DNA from: Natronospira proteinivora
GTDB taxonomy: Bacteria; Pseudomonadota; Gammaproteobacteria; Natronospirales; Natronospiraceae
Length of the DNA: 64,000 nucleotides
NCBI RefSeq assembly: GCF_024170465.1
Contig: NZ_JALJYF010000001.1
Location: forward strand, 1,505,221 to 1,569,220
Reading direction: 5' to 3'
Shown: one piece after another, positions 16,153 to 24,771 of the stretch
Numbering within the stretch: position 1 is the first letter of the stretch
Layout: each line of letters begins with the position of its first letter
The notes under the pieces: model-generated
Told to the model about the DNA's origin: nothing
What the model saw: the letters and a program-made list of their open reading frames with translations, nothing else
Databases searched by the model: none
Made by a program: the position numbers and the translations under genes

Positions 16153-17367
16153 TTAGCCAGCCTCGTCCATCACCCGCCATTCCGGGAAGGGATCAGGGAA
16201 GGATTGCCAGCCTTCCGGGCCCAGGGCCATTTCCTCACCCGTCAGCAAACAGGCTTCCAGGTGCCGACGCATGGCCTGTTCATCCATGTGAATACCGATC
16301 AGTACGATTTCCTGACGACGGTCGCCGAACTCACCCTGGAACTGGGATTCAATCAGGGAACGAACGTCCGGGTCGTCTGGAATGGTCTCCGGGGTGGCGG
16401 CCCACCAGAAACCGGCCGCTTGATGCATCAGTGCCGAGCCGGCCATGGAAAGCTCACCCACCAGCGCCATGCGGGTGGCCAACCAGAAATAACCCTTGCT
16501 GCGGACCACCCCTTCCCACTCACTGTGGAACAAGGCATTGAGCCGCTCCGGATGGAAAGGTCGGCGAGACCGGAAGACAAAACTACTGATGCCATACTCC
16601 TCGGTTTCCGGCGTATGCTCTCCCCGCATTTCCTTGGCCCAGCCAGGCTGGTTGGCCGCCCGCTGAAGATCGAAACGACCGGTGGCCATAATCTCGTCTA
16701 GGGGTACGCGCCCGTACTCACTATAAACGACCGCCGCATCGGGGTTCAGGGATTTGACCAGTGCCGTTACAAGGTTCTTGTCCGAATCACCCACGCAGTC
16801 AATCTTGTTAATGACGATGACATCGGCAAACTCAATCTGCTCCACCAGGAGATCCACCACGGAGCGTTCGTCTTCCTCTCCTGCCGACTCGCCCCGGTCC
16901 GCCAGGAACTCGGTGGTGCTGTAATCGGCCAGCAGATTGGCCGCATCCACCACCGTGACCATGGTATCCAGCTTGGCTACATCGGCCAGGGATTGGCCCT
17001 GCTCATCGCGAAATTCGAAGGTGGCCGCCACCGGCATGGGTTCGGAAATGCCGGTGGATTCGATTAGCAAGTAATCAAAACGGCCATCCTCGGAGAGTTT
17101 GCGCACTTCCTGCAGCAGATCATCACGCAGGGTGCAACAAATGCAGCCGTTGCTCATCTCCACCAGCTCTTCGTCGGTCCGGCTGAGGTTGGCACCGCCA
17201 TCCCGGATCAGATCAGCATCGATATTGACCTCGCTCATATCATTCACGATGACCGCGACCCGTCGACCCTCCCGGTTGTTGAGGACATGGTTCAGCACCG
17301 TGGTCTTGCCGGCGCCCAGAAAGCCAGAAAGCACCGTCACAGGCAGGCGCTCACGATCGTCACGCAT
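16153..17367 (-). CDS. COG0523 (CobW/ZigA-type) GTP-binding metallochaperone
   Basis: A 404-residue GTPase. Walker A is GFLGAGKT (residues 15-22) and the metal-binding GCICC is at residues 74-78. The C-terminal CobW domain holds [15 protein letters not shown]. In bacteria, members regulated by Zur supply zinc to essential enzymes during zinc starvation (ZigA/ZagA); others serve cobalamin or nitrile hydratase. Here the neighbour is zur, and a Zur-like palindrome lies 24 bp before the start codon, so a zinc-starvation chaperone is the best reading. The ATG chosen has GGAG six bases upstream; a GTG 12 bp earlier overlaps that Shine-Dalgarno and is rejected. Confidence 0.88.
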   Translation of the reverse strand: MRDDRERLPVTVLSGFLGAGKTTVLNHVLNNREGRRVAVIVNDMSEVNIDADLIRDGGANLSRTDEELVEMSNGCICCTLRDDLLQEVRKLSEDGRFDYLLIESTGISEPMPVAATFEFRDEQGQSLADVAKLDTMVTVVDAANLLADYSTTEFLADRGESAGEEDERSVVDLLVEQIEFADVIVINKIDCVGDSDKNLVTALVKSLNPDAAVVYSEYGRVPLDEIMATGRFDLQRAANQPGWAKEMRGEHTPETEEYGISSFVFRSRRPFHPERLNALFHSEWEGVVRSKGYFWLATRMALVGELSMAGSALMHQAAGFWWAATPETIPDDPDVRSLIESQFQGEFGDRRQEIVLIGIHMDEQAMRRHLEACLLTGEEMALGPEGWQSFPDPFPEWRVMDEAG

Positions 17368-17390
17368 GATGTTCTCCACAAATTAAAATG

Positions 17391-17408
17391 GCAATGTGAT
17401 AACGTTGC
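17391..17408. promoter_or_regulatory. Probable Zur box upstream of the COG0523 gene
   Basis: GCAATGTGATAACGTTGC is an imperfect palindrome close to the AATGTTATAACATT core of gammaproteobacterial Zur sites, placed 24 bp before the start codon. Repression by Zn-Zur is inferred. Confidence 0.65.
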
Positions 17409-17502
17409 AAATCAGAAATGAAACTGTCCACACAAGTGATGGCTTGACGCTTAGCGAGTGATCGGCAACCGAATCCCTTCAAACCGGGTCAATGGCGGTT
17501 GA

Positions 17503-17973
17503 TCAGCCTTTTTGGCCGGCACAATTCGGGCATTGACCGTGGACTTCGACCGTCTGACGATTGACCTGAAAGCCCTGCTTCTTGGCCTGCCGCTTGAGGG
17601 ATTCAGACAGTCCAGCCACCGAAATTTCCTCCACATGACGGCAGTCATCACAGATCAGAAGCTGAAACTCGTGAGTGTGTTCAGGATGACGACACCCTAC
17701 GTAGGCATTCTCACTCTCGATCCGGTGTACCAGCCCCTGGGTAAGCAGAAAATCCAGGGCGCGATACACGGTGGGCGGCTTGGCGCTGCCATCCGCATCG
17801 CCCAGCTTGTCCAGGAGATCGTAGGCCTTGATGGCCTCATGACTTTCCCAGACCAGCTCCAGCACCCGCTTGCGGATGGGTGTGAGCCTCACACCGCGCT
17901 CGGCGCAAACCCGCTCGGCACTCGCCATGGCCTCTCGGACGCATTGTTCGTGATCATGGGCGTGGGCAGCCAT
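17503..17973 (-). CDS. zur: Zinc uptake regulator Zur (Fur family)
   Basis: A 156-residue Fur-family repressor. The winged helix covers residues 20-90 (RGVRLTPIRKRVLELVWES, then KPPTVYRALDFL). The structural Zn site is made by C108-x-x-C111 and C148-x-x-C151. The N-terminus is His-rich (AAHAHDHEQC), more typical of Zur than of Fur. With zinc bound it should repress zinc-starvation genes. It lies between two predicted targets: the COG0523 gene downstream and, divergently, the ABC operon whose Zur-like box is in the shared promoter region, which suggests autoregulation as well. Confidence 0.93.
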   Translation of the reverse strand: MAAHAHDHEQCVREAMASAERVCAERGVRLTPIRKRVLELVWESHEAIKAYDLLDKLGDADGSAKPPTVYRALDFLLTQGLVHRIESENAYVGCRHPEHTHEFQLLICDDCRHVEEISVAGLSESLKRQAKKQGFQVNRQTVEVHGQCPNCAGQKG

Positions 17974-18029
17974 GCCATTTCCTCTCGATTTTCTATGGGC
18001 AGAAAGCTATTGTGCCTGAAGCCATTATC

Positions 18030-18042
18030 GTTACAATATAAC
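18030..18042. promoter_or_regulatory. Probable Zur box between zur and the ABC operon
   Basis: GTTACAATATAAC, a palindrome with one mismatch to the GTTATANTATAAC form of Zur sites. It lies in the divergent region and could control both zur and the exporter-like operon. Its position argues for the ATG at 18090 as the true start of the ATPase gene. Confidence 0.65.
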
Positions 18043-18089
18043 ACATGCACGGTCATTTGACCACCAAACACCAACAGGTAAGCGGCATC

Positions 18090-18767
18090 ATGCCCGAAAA
18101 CAGTGCCCTGGCGAATCCGCAACATCCGGCTGTCTCGCTGCTGAATCTACAGTGTCGGCGCGGCGGACGGACGCTCTTCCACATCCGGGAATGGACGCTA
18201 CCCCGGGGAGAACACGGCTTGCTCAGGGGGCCGTCCGGATCCGGCAAGACCACCCTGCTCCACGCCATCGCGGGGCTGGACCAGGCAGAGGACGGCCTGC
18301 TTGCGACCCTGGGCGAGCCGCTTCCGCGCCGATCCGCCCGTTTCAGGGATCGTTTCCGTGCTCATCACCTGGGACTGATTTTTCAGGACTTCCATCTCCT
18401 GGAAGGCTTACGGGTGGAGGACAATCTTCAGCTGGCCGCCTGGCTCGGCGGCCAATCCAGAAAAGGCGAGGCCAGTCGGGCCATGCTGGAACGACTGGGT
18501 TTGGCCCATCTGGCTCGCTGCTACCCCCATACCCTAAGCCAGGGCGAAAAACAGCGCGTCGCTATCGGCCGGGCCTTGATCAATGAGCCGGACCTGATCC
18601 TGGCCGATGAGCCCACCTCCGCCCTGGACGATGCCAACAGTCACAATGTGATCGAGCTGTTGCTGAGCGAGGCCGCCCGCCTCGGTGCCAGCCTGCTGGT
18701 CGCCACCCACGACAATCGCATTGCGGCGGGATTTGAGCATGAATTGTCACTGAACGAACCATCATGA
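18090..18767 (+). CDS. ABC transporter ATP-binding protein (LolD/MacB-type), zinc-responsive operon
   Basis: A 225-residue ATPase with Walker A GPSGSGKTT (about residues 48-56), Q-loop in LIFQDFHLLEG, signature LSQGEKQR, Walker B LILADEP and the switch His in VATHDN. It belongs to the LolD/MacB/FtsE group that works with FtsX-type permeases to act on periplasmic or membrane substrates rather than simple import. An ATG at 18045 would begin 2 bp after the Zur-like box, leaving no leader, so 18090 is preferred. The set ATPase-permease-DUF3299 under Zur recalls the zinc-regulated PA4063-PA4066 operon of Pseudomonas aeruginosa; the exact job of that system is unsettled. Confidence 0.88.
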   Translation: MPENSALANPQHPAVSLLNLQCRRGGRTLFHIREWTLPRGEHGLLRGPSGSGKTTLLHAIAGLDQAEDGLLATLGEPLPRRSARFRDRFRAHHLGLIFQDFHLLEGLRVEDNLQLAAWLGGQSRKGEASRAMLERLGLAHLARCYPHTLSQGEKQRVAIGRALINEPDLILADEPTSALDDANSHNVIELLLSEAARLGASLLVATHDNRIAAGFEHELSLNEPS

Positions 18768-20014
18768 ACAGTTTTTATCTCGCAGCCCGACAATTGGGAC
18801 GACGCCCCTTCCAGACCTTGATCAATACCCTGGTCATGGGGCTGGGGATTGCCATGGTCGTGCTGCTGTTGCTGGGCCAATCACAGCTACGCGAGCGCAT
18901 GAGCCGGGATGCCGCGGGTATCGACCTGGTGGTGGGGCCGGCCGGCAGCCCCATGCAGTTGATTCTTTCCTCGGTGTATCACGTGGATGTGCCCATCGGA
19001 AACATCCCCTGGCAGGCTCGCGACACCATCCACCGGGAACGGGCCGTGGCCGAAACCATTCCCCTGGCCCTGGGCGACAACTACCGGGGCTTTCGAATTG
19101 TCGGCACGGAACCGGCTTACGCCGATCTCTACGACGCCGAACTGAGGGAGGGGCGATTCTGGGACGACACTCTGGAAGCAGTCCTGGGCGCGGAAGTGGC
19201 CCGACAGAGCGGTCTCTCCGTGGGGGATCGTTTCGAAGGCCAGCATGGACTGGGTGAGGGTGGGCCCACCCATGGCGATCACCCCTACCGGGTTGTCGGC
19301 ATCCTGGAATTCAGTGGCAGCGTGCTGGACCGCCTGGTGCTAACCCCGGTGGAGAGTGTTTGGGCCGTCCATAACCACGACCACGATCACGAAGATAATC
19401 ACGATCATGCTCATGAGGATGATGCAGGGAATGAGCAACAACACGCGGACCGGACCCATGAGGAGAAAGGGGATCTCACCGCCCTGCTGGTGCGCTTTGC
19501 CTCCCCCATGGCGGCCACCCGCCTGCCCACCATGATCGAGGACGAGACCCCCTGGCAAGCGGCCCGGCCAGCCCATCAAAGTGCCCGCCTGTTTTCCATG
19601 ATGGGCCCCGCCGTGGACGGCCTCAAACTATTCGCCGGCCTGCTGGTGCTTGCATCGTTATTGGGAGTATTCGCGCTGCTGTATCAAAACCTTCGGGACC
19701 GGCGTTATGATCTCGCGGTGATGCGGGCCATGGGTGGTGGCCCGAGTCTGATCTTCCGGCTGACGCTGCTGGAAGGACTGATAATGGTCCTCCTGGGGCT
19801 GGCCATGGGACTATTACTGGGCCACCTGGCCACCGGCCTGCTGGGCCAGCTCACGACGGAAGGGCGCGCCTTGATGCTGACTGGCTGGCACTGGGCGGAG
19901 GGAGAAACCCGGCTGCTGCTGGCGGTGCTGGGTGCCGGCCTGGTGGTAGCCCTGATTCCTGCGTGGCTGGCCGCCCGCACCCATGTGGCCAACACACTCC
20001 GACGAGGTTATTAA
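18764..20014 (+). CDS. FtsX-like ABC permease with His/Asp-rich periplasmic segment
   Basis: A 416-residue permease: one N-terminal transmembrane helix (about residues 20-40), a large periplasmic MacB-like domain, then three C-terminal helices (about 287-310, 332-360 and 381-402). Its start overlaps the ATPase stop (ATGA), as is usual for a paired complex. Residues 203-232 are very rich in His, Asp and Glu (HNHDHDHEDNHDHAHEDD and more), an evident metal-binding loop on the periplasmic side. With the Zur-like box upstream, a role in moving or sensing zinc, or in handling a zinc-binding periplasmic protein, is likely. The substrate is unknown. Confidence 0.86.
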   Translation: MNSFYLAARQLGRRPFQTLINTLVMGLGIAMVVLLLLGQSQLRERMSRDAAGIDLVVGPAGSPMQLILSSVYHVDVPIGNIPWQARDTIHRERAVAETIPLALGDNYRGFRIVGTEPAYADLYDAELREGRFWDDTLEAVLGAEVARQSGLSVGDRFEGQHGLGEGGPTHGDHPYRVVGILEFSGSVLDRLVLTPVESVWAVHNHDHDHEDNHDHAHEDDAGNEQQHADRTHEEKGDLTALLVRFASPMAATRLPTMIEDETPWQAARPAHQSARLFSMMGPAVDGLKLFAGLLVLASLLGVFALLYQNLRDRRYDLAVMRAMGGGPSLIFRLTLLEGLIMVLLGLAMGLLLGHLATGLLGQLTTEGRALMLTGWHWAEGETRLLLAVLGAGLVVALIPAWLAARTHVANTLRRGY

Positions 20015-20574
20015 TGCATACCAAGCCTGGCAAAAATCGTAAGACCATGCCTCTTGGAATCAGCGAAGCCATTCTCCTGATGCTGCTAATGCTCACCATC
20101 CCGCCTGTGTGGGCCCAGCTGAGTGATGAGGAAATCGCCACCGAACCACCGCCGGAGGACGCTACCCTGGATGACTATGCGCACCTGATTCCACCCACGC
20201 CCGAAGGGGCGGTGAGCTGGGATTTGCTGGGCAGCACGGAAGAAGAGATGGAGGTCATTGACGGAACCAGTTATATGCGCCCCGTCTATCCCCCGGCTGT
20301 AAAGGAACTGGATGGCGAAACCATTCGCATTAAAGGCTTCATCTACCCCATGCAGAATCAGGAGCACATGGAAGAGTTCCTGTTCACCGCCTTGCCACCC
20401 AGCTGCCCCTACTGTTTGCCGGCCGGAGCCGGCTACATCATCGAAACCCGGGCCGCCGATCCCATTCGCTTCACCTGGGATGCTGTGCTCCTGGAAGGGG
20501 AGCTGCAACTATTGGAGGACGACCCCTACGGGCTCTTCTATCGACTGAAAGATGCGCGGCCAGTGAGGGACTAG
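20014..20574 (+). CDS. DUF3299 secreted protein of the zinc-responsive ABC operon
   Basis: A 186-residue exported protein with a signal peptide (hydrophobic residues 16-34, cleavage probably after VWA). The mature part has the DUF3299 pattern GETIRIKGFIYPM and LFTALPPSCPYCLPAGAGY, with a CPYC pair at residues 131-134 that could bind a metal or be redox active. The start codon overlaps the permease stop (TAATG), so translation is coupled. Homologues follow FtsX-type permeases in Zur-controlled operons. A periplasmic zinc chaperone or accessory role is likely but not proven. Confidence 0.82.
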   Translation: MHTKPGKNRKTMPLGISEAILLMLLMLTIPPVWAQLSDEEIATEPPPEDATLDDYAHLIPPTPEGAVSWDLLGSTEEEMEVIDGTSYMRPVYPPAVKELDGETIRIKGFIYPMQNQEHMEEFLFTALPPSCPYCLPAGAGYIIETRAADPIRFTWDAVLLEGELQLLEDDPYGLFYRLKDARPVRD

Positions 20575-20586
20575 CCAAGTAGCTCA

Positions 20587-20661
20587 CTGTGGGAGCGGCA
20601 TTCCTGCCGCGATTGAAGCTTTCATGGCGTCCATGTCGCGGCAGGAATGCCGCTCCCACAG
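20587..20661. repeat. REP-like palindrome downstream of the DUF3299 gene
   Basis: Arms CTGTGGGAGCGGCATTCCTG and inverse, each with the internal mini-palindrome GCGGCATTCCTGCCGC, around a spacer. It is the GTGGGAGCGG variant of the family. The flanking genes converge on it. Confidence 0.9.
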
Positions 20662-20694
20662 AGGAACCATTCAAGCAGTTGGACTAGGTAGTCT

Positions 20695-21186
20695 TTACCG
20701 TTCCCGCCTGACCAATCGAACAAAATTCATGTTGTGGGCGTTGCGCTCATCGGCTGGCCGGTGTTCTCGGCTCGTCTCCCGCCATTCCTCTGCAGACCAT
20801 TCAGGAAAAGTGGTATCACCCTCCACCTCGGTATCGATAAAGGTGAGCTCCAGGACCGTGGCTCGCGGCAGGGCCTCACGATAAAGCTGACCACCACCAA
20901 TCACCATCACCGTGTCTTCGTCAGCCAATCGTTCCAATGCTTCGTCCAGGGACCCGGCCGTTTCGGTCCCCTCGAAGCGGACATCGGACTGCCGGGTCAC
21001 CACAACGTTGCGTCGCTTGGGTAGGGCAAAACCGATGGATTCAAAGGTCTTTCGCCCCATCACCACTGGGTGATTGAGCGTGACCCGCTTGAAGTGCGCC
21101 AGGTCCGCCGGCAGATGCCAGGGCATGCCCCCGTCACGTCCGATCACCCGATTTCGGGTCATGGCCGCCACCAATACCAATTCCAT
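20695..21186 (-). CDS. folA: Dihydrofolate reductase
   Basis: A 163-residue DHFR that reduces dihydrofolate to tetrahydrofolate with NADPH. The N-terminal ELVLVAAMTRNRVIGRDGGM and MPWHLPADLAHFK are diagnostic; Asp28 corresponds to the catalytic Asp27 of Escherichia coli. VVMGRKTFESIG and VIGGGQLYREAL form the cofactor site. The ATG chosen has GGGAG eight bases upstream. thyA, which regenerates its substrate, is 4.7 kb away on the same strand. Confidence 0.96.
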   Translation of the reverse strand: MELVLVAAMTRNRVIGRDGGMPWHLPADLAHFKRVTLNHPVVMGRKTFESIGFALPKRRNVVVTRQSDVRFEGTETAGSLDEALERLADEDTVMVIGGGQLYREALPRATVLELTFIDTEVEGDTTFPEWSAEEWRETSREHRPADERNAHNMNFVRLVRRER

Positions 21187-21327
21187 GCGCAGGTCTCCCG
21201 TGGTCAATGACTGGGACGGCGCAGTTTAACGCAGTTGACCATTGCCAGACAGACGCCCGTCCTCACTCGCCTTTTCTTTCACAAGCCGACACGGCAGGGC
21301 CTAGCGCCTGTAGTTGTTGGGCGTCAC

Positions 21328-21356
21328 TTGAAGCAGTACCGGATTCCGCATAAAAT
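21328..21356 (+). promoter_or_regulatory. Sigma-70 type promoter of the Mn exporter gene
   Basis: TTGAAG and TAAAAT separated by exactly 17 bp. Transcription would start about 7 bp later, immediately before the riboswitch aptamer. Confidence 0.75.
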
Positions 21357-21365
21357 GCGCTCAGC

Positions 21366-21533
21366 CATTGGGGAGTAGCCGCCCCGACCCCTCGGGGGCC
21401 CGTGTCAACAAACTTGGTCCACAGACCATGGCACGGGCAGCCTAACGGCCTGGCAAGACCTTTGGCACCTCACTATCCCTGCCGGGAGCCGGCGGATAGA
21501 GAGGTGTCATTGTGTTCTCTGCCGGCTCCCGCA
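21366..21533 (+). ncRNA. yybP-ykoY manganese riboswitch
   Basis: The leader opens with TTGGGGAGTAGCCGCC and contains the GTCAACAAACTTGGT stretch and later GGCAAGACC, the order of conserved blocks seen in proteobacterial yybP-ykoY leaders upstream of mntP. A long GC-rich hairpin (GGGAGCCGGC at about 21484 with GCCGGCTCCC near 21530) follows and ends just before the AAGGA Shine-Dalgarno, so it may be the expression platform. The downstream gene is a UPF0016 Mn exporter family member, a known partner of this riboswitch. Exact ends are approximate. Confidence 0.88.
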
Positions 21534-21545
21534 AGGATCAGAATC

Positions 21546-22118
21546 ATGGAAGCGTTTTTTCTCTCCCTCGCCGCTGTTTCCCTCGCCGAGCTCGGTGACC
21601 GCACCCAACTGCTGGCCTTGCTTCTGGCTGTGAAATTTCGCAAGCCCTGGGCGGTTCTGGCCGGACTGGGCGTGGCTTCACTGGCCATTCATGGTTTGTC
21701 GGCCGGTGTCGGCATGAGTCTCGGACAATTCGTTGATGACCGTATACTGGGCTGGATTGTGGGTGTGCTGTTTATCGGCATGGGCATTTGGGTTCTGATA
21801 CCCGAGCCTGCCCATACCGATGACCGGCCAAGGGAAACCGGTCGGGGAGCCTTTCTCACCGCTCTGATTACGTTCTTCCTGATGGAGATCGGGGACAAGA
21901 CTCAGCTCACCTCCATGGCCATGGCAGCCCATTTTGAAATGATCATTCCGGTGTTGCTGGGTGCCTCGCTGGCCATGCTGCTGGTGAACGCACCGGTTAT
22001 CTGGCTGGGTCATAAATTTGCCGACCGGATCCCCATGCGAACGGTGCGGGTGCTGGCCGCTCTGCTGTTCATCGGGATCGGTGCCTGGGTGCTGGGTGAT
22101 GCGGCTTTCAATAGCTAG
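21546..22118 (+). CDS. UPF0016/GDT1 family divalent cation (Mn2+) exporter
   Basis: A 190-residue inner-membrane protein with six helices in two homologous halves, each carrying the family motif: ELGDRTQ near residue 15 and EIGDKTQ near residue 115. Bacterial members such as MneA/MntX export manganese and prevent Mn toxicity. The manganese riboswitch and promoter directly upstream fit that role. ATG start with AAGGA eight bases upstream. uppP follows 13 bp later and is probably co-transcribed. Confidence 0.92.
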   Translation: MEAFFLSLAAVSLAELGDRTQLLALLLAVKFRKPWAVLAGLGVASLAIHGLSAGVGMSLGQFVDDRILGWIVGVLFIGMGIWVLIPEPAHTDDRPRETGRGAFLTALITFFLMEIGDKTQLTSMAMAAHFEMIIPVLLGASLAMLLVNAPVIWLGHKFADRIPMRTVRVLAALLFIGIGAWVLGDAAFNS

Positions 22119-22131
22119 GGAGTACTGAATC

Positions 22132-23001
22132 GTGGCATTGTGGATCGCCATCTTGTTGGGTGTTATTCAGGGCCTGTTCATGTTCATTCCGGTGAGCTCG
22201 ACGGCCCATTTGGTGATCACCCAGCACTGGCTGATCGGCGCGGGCCACGAGCTGCCGCCTCCAGACAGTCCGGAGATGATCTTCTTCGATCTGATGGTCC
22301 ATGTGGGCACCCTGGTATCCATTGTGGTGGTCTTTTACCGGCCGCTGAAGGATTTCATTGCCGGTGTGCTCCACAACACCTGGGCTTTAATCAGCCAGCA
22401 CGGCCAGGCATCCAGGGAGATGCTATACCTGCGCCTGGCCCTGCTGCTGCTGTTCTCGGTATTGGTCACCGGCATCATTGGCCTGAGCTTCAAGTTCTTC
22501 TTCGAGCGTTTCTTCGCCAATCCGATTCTGGTGGCGGGCACCCTGACTATCACCGGCGTTTTACTCTGGTGGACGGATAAACTCAGCCGACGGACCGTGG
22601 GCCTTCGCCAGATCAATACCAAGACCGCCGCCTGGATCGGCCTGGCCCAGGGCCTTTCCCTGATCCCGGGCCTAAGCCGCAGCGGCATGACCATCACCTT
22701 TGCTCTGCTGGGCGGGGTCAAACGCCGCTGGGCGGCCCAGTACAGCTTCTTTCTGGCCATCCCCACCATTCTCGCCGCCACCCTGTTCCAGGGCATCGAA
22801 GTGGCCGGCGCTGAAGGTCTCAACGGCATCAGCTGGGCCGCATTGACCGTGGGCTTTGTCACCGCCGCCCTGGTGGGCATCGCCGCCCTGAAACTGGTCC
22901 TGGCCCTGCTCTACCGGGCCCGCCTGCGGGTCTTCTCCTACTATCTCTGGCTCCTGGCCGCCGCAGTCCTGTTCGGCTTTGTCGATGCTGGAACCTTTTA
23001 A
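22132..23001 (+). CDS. uppP: Undecaprenyl-diphosphatase (BacA family)
   Basis: A 289-residue membrane enzyme that removes a phosphate from undecaprenyl diphosphate, recycling the lipid carrier for peptidoglycan and O-antigen. Both conserved regions are present: the N-terminal QGLFMFIPVSSTAHLVITQH (the usual E before FxPxSS reads M here) and SLIPGLSRSGMTITFALLGG with the catalytic Ser/Arg. Start is GTG with GGGAG nine bases upstream. It is likely read from the Mn-riboswitch promoter, an unusual companion for a cell-wall gene. Confidence 0.93.
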   Translation: MALWIAILLGVIQGLFMFIPVSSTAHLVITQHWLIGAGHELPPPDSPEMIFFDLMVHVGTLVSIVVVFYRPLKDFIAGVLHNTWALISQHGQASREMLYLRLALLLLFSVLVTGIIGLSFKFFFERFFANPILVAGTLTITGVLLWWTDKLSRRTVGLRQINTKTAAWIGLAQGLSLIPGLSRSGMTITFALLGGVKRRWAAQYSFFLAIPTILAATLFQGIEVAGAEGLNGISWAALTVGFVTAALVGIAALKLVLALLYRARLRVFSYYLWLLAAAVLFGFVDAGTF

Positions 23002-23011
23002 CTTAAAGGCA

Positions 23012-23276
23012 TACACGAAGGACACGAAGAAAGGCAGAAGGTCACGAAGGAGAAATCCTGTTGGACTCTCAGGCTTATGATGAGTTTGGAGGCAATATTA
23101 GATTCGTGTTTTTTGACAGAGAGAAGACTTTATGCTCTGTGTATCTCTGCGGATTCTCTGTGCCCTCTGCGTCATAGAAACTGAGGCCGAATGAATCGAG
23201 AGAGCGTCTACACCCCCGAAGCCTCAACATTCAGCACCCTTCGTGTTCTTCTGCCTTTCTTCGTGTCCTTCGTGCC
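23012..23276. repeat. Nested composite palindrome (CACGAAG arms outside, CAGAG arms inside)
   Basis: The outer left arm (23012-23049) reads CACGAAG words in 9-9-11-9 spacing and its inverse lies at 23237-23276. Inside, 23134-23174 has an inverted CAGAG-type arm with the same spacing, and a fragment of its partner is near 23111-23127. No gene is visible in this 337-bp gap apart from the mgtE terminator. Confidence 0.85.
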
Positions 23277-23285
23277 AGAATTGAC

Positions 23286-23318
23286 CAAAAAAAACCCGGC
23301 ACGATGGCCGGGCTTTTT
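23286..23318. terminator. Terminator of mgtE (bidirectional)
   Basis: Stem CCCGGC / GCCGGG with a 6-nt loop, eight A on the left and five T on the right. It is strong for minus-strand mgtE (eight T) and usable for uppP in the other direction. Confidence 0.88.
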
Positions 23319-23338
23319 CTGGTGATTCGGGGTAAGGG

Positions 23339-24700
23339 CTAGACCGTTAGACCCAGAATCGTTGCGGCGATGAAGAAATACATCGCAATACCCGCCAGAT
23401 CCGCAATGGATGTAATCAGCGGGGCACTGGCCGTGGCCGGGTCCAGGTTAAAGCGGGTGAGCACGAAGGGCAGCAGCATGCCCACCAGGGAGCCCACCAC
23501 CACGACACCCACCATACCCAGGGCGATCACGATGGACACGTCCATCACCTGATCGGCGCGCCAGAAGTAGGCCACCATGAACACGGCAATGGCCATGGCA
23601 CTACCCAGGGCGGCGGCCACACCCAGCTCTTTACCGAACAGTTTCAACCAATCCTTCATCTTCACGTCGCCGGTGGCCAGGGCCCTCACCATGAGCGTGG
23701 CGGACTGGGTGCCGGCATTACCGCCACTATCCACCACCAGCGGCAGGAAGGTCATCAGCACGAAGAGGCCTTCAATGGCTTCCTCGTAGGCGCCGATAAT
23801 TTCACCGGCAAACATGTTGACGAAAACCAGAATCAGCAGCCAGCCTATACGCTTGCGGAAAAGTAACCAGGGACTGGCCTCATTCAAATTGAGGTTCAAC
23901 ACCCCCACCGACCCCATCTTGTGGAAATCCTCGGTGCTCTCGGCTTCCGCCACATCCAACACATCATCCACCGTGACGATACCCACCAGGCGACCCTGGT
24001 CATCGGCCACCGGCAAAGCCTCGATGTCATAGTGCTGAATCTTGTGAACCGCTTCTTCCCGGTCCTCGGTCACGGTGACACTCACCACATCATCTTCCAT
24101 GATGCGTTCCACCGTATCCCGTGGCTTGCCTAGGATGAAACGCTTGAGCTCAATCATATCCAGCAGCTGGCCACCGTCATCCGTGACATAGATCACGTTG
24201 ACCGTTTCACCTTCCTCACTCTGGCCCCGGATATGCTCCATGGCCTCAGCAATGGTCCAGTCGGGCCGGACGGAGACGAAATGGGGCGTCATCAAACGGC
24301 CAACGGATTCTTCCGGATAACCCAGAAGACGAAGCGCTTGTTTCACATCCCTCGGCGGAAGCAAACGCAGCAGATTGCGCATCTCTTCTTCCGGTAAACG
24401 CTCCAGGAATGCGGTTCGGTCATCCGCCGCCATATTCGAGAGAATGTAGCGACCTTCTTCCTGGCTTAGCTCATCCAGAAGGCTGAGCTGCAACTTGTGC
24501 TCAAGATAGGCAAAAACCTCGCTCCACAGGGGGCGGTCCAGCATCTTAAAGGCTCGATGCTTCACATCATCATCCAGCTCACCAATGACATGACTGATGT
24601 CCTGGACATGTTGCTCTTCCAGCAGTTTCTTGGCCTCTGCCCACTGTTCCTGGGCAACCAGTTCCTGCACTTCAATAAGGAGATCTTTATTGTCCTGCAT
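23339..24700 (-). CDS. mgtE: Magnesium transporter MgtE
   Basis: A 453-residue MgtE channel. An N-terminal helical domain (about residues 1-130) is followed by two CBS domains (about 135-255) that sense intracellular Mg2+, then five transmembrane helices with the pore motif VVDSGGNAGTQSATLMVRAL and PLITSIADLAG near the end. It conducts Mg2+ inward when cytosolic Mg2+ is low. The start used is the ATG with GGAGG at good spacing; an ATG six bases earlier abuts the Shine-Dalgarno. No Mg riboswitch is visible in the 71 bp upstream. Confidence 0.96.
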   Translation of the reverse strand: MQDNKDLLIEVQELVAQEQWAEAKKLLEEQHVQDISHVIGELDDDVKHRAFKMLDRPLWSEVFAYLEHKLQLSLLDELSQEEGRYILSNMAADDRTAFLERLPEEEMRNLLRLLPPRDVKQALRLLGYPEESVGRLMTPHFVSVRPDWTIAEAMEHIRGQSEEGETVNVIYVTDDGGQLLDMIELKRFILGKPRDTVERIMEDDVVSVTVTEDREEAVHKIQHYDIEALPVADDQGRLVGIVTVDDVLDVAEAESTEDFHKMGSVGVLNLNLNEASPWLLFRKRIGWLLILVFVNMFAGEIIGAYEEAIEGLFVLMTFLPLVVDSGGNAGTQSATLMVRALATGDVKMKDWLKLFGKELGVAAALGSAMAIAVFMVAYFWRADQVMDVSIVIALGMVGVVVVGSLVGMLLPFVLTRFNLDPATASAPLITSIADLAGIAMYFFIAATILGLTV

Positions 24701-24771
24701 TATCATTCCTCCCGCGATATCGGGAAGAGAGCGGCATGGCCGCTCCCTGGTTAATTTTCAATCGCTTCGGC

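Noticed and set aside
23012..23276. CRISPR array in the CACGAAG repeat regions
   Set aside because: Arms come in inverted pairs with short internal words, not as evenly spaced direct repeats with unique spacers, and no cas genes are present.
24701..24771. Mg2+ riboswitch (M-box) before mgtE
   Set aside because: The 71-bp gap is too short and shows only a small GAGCGGC hairpin.
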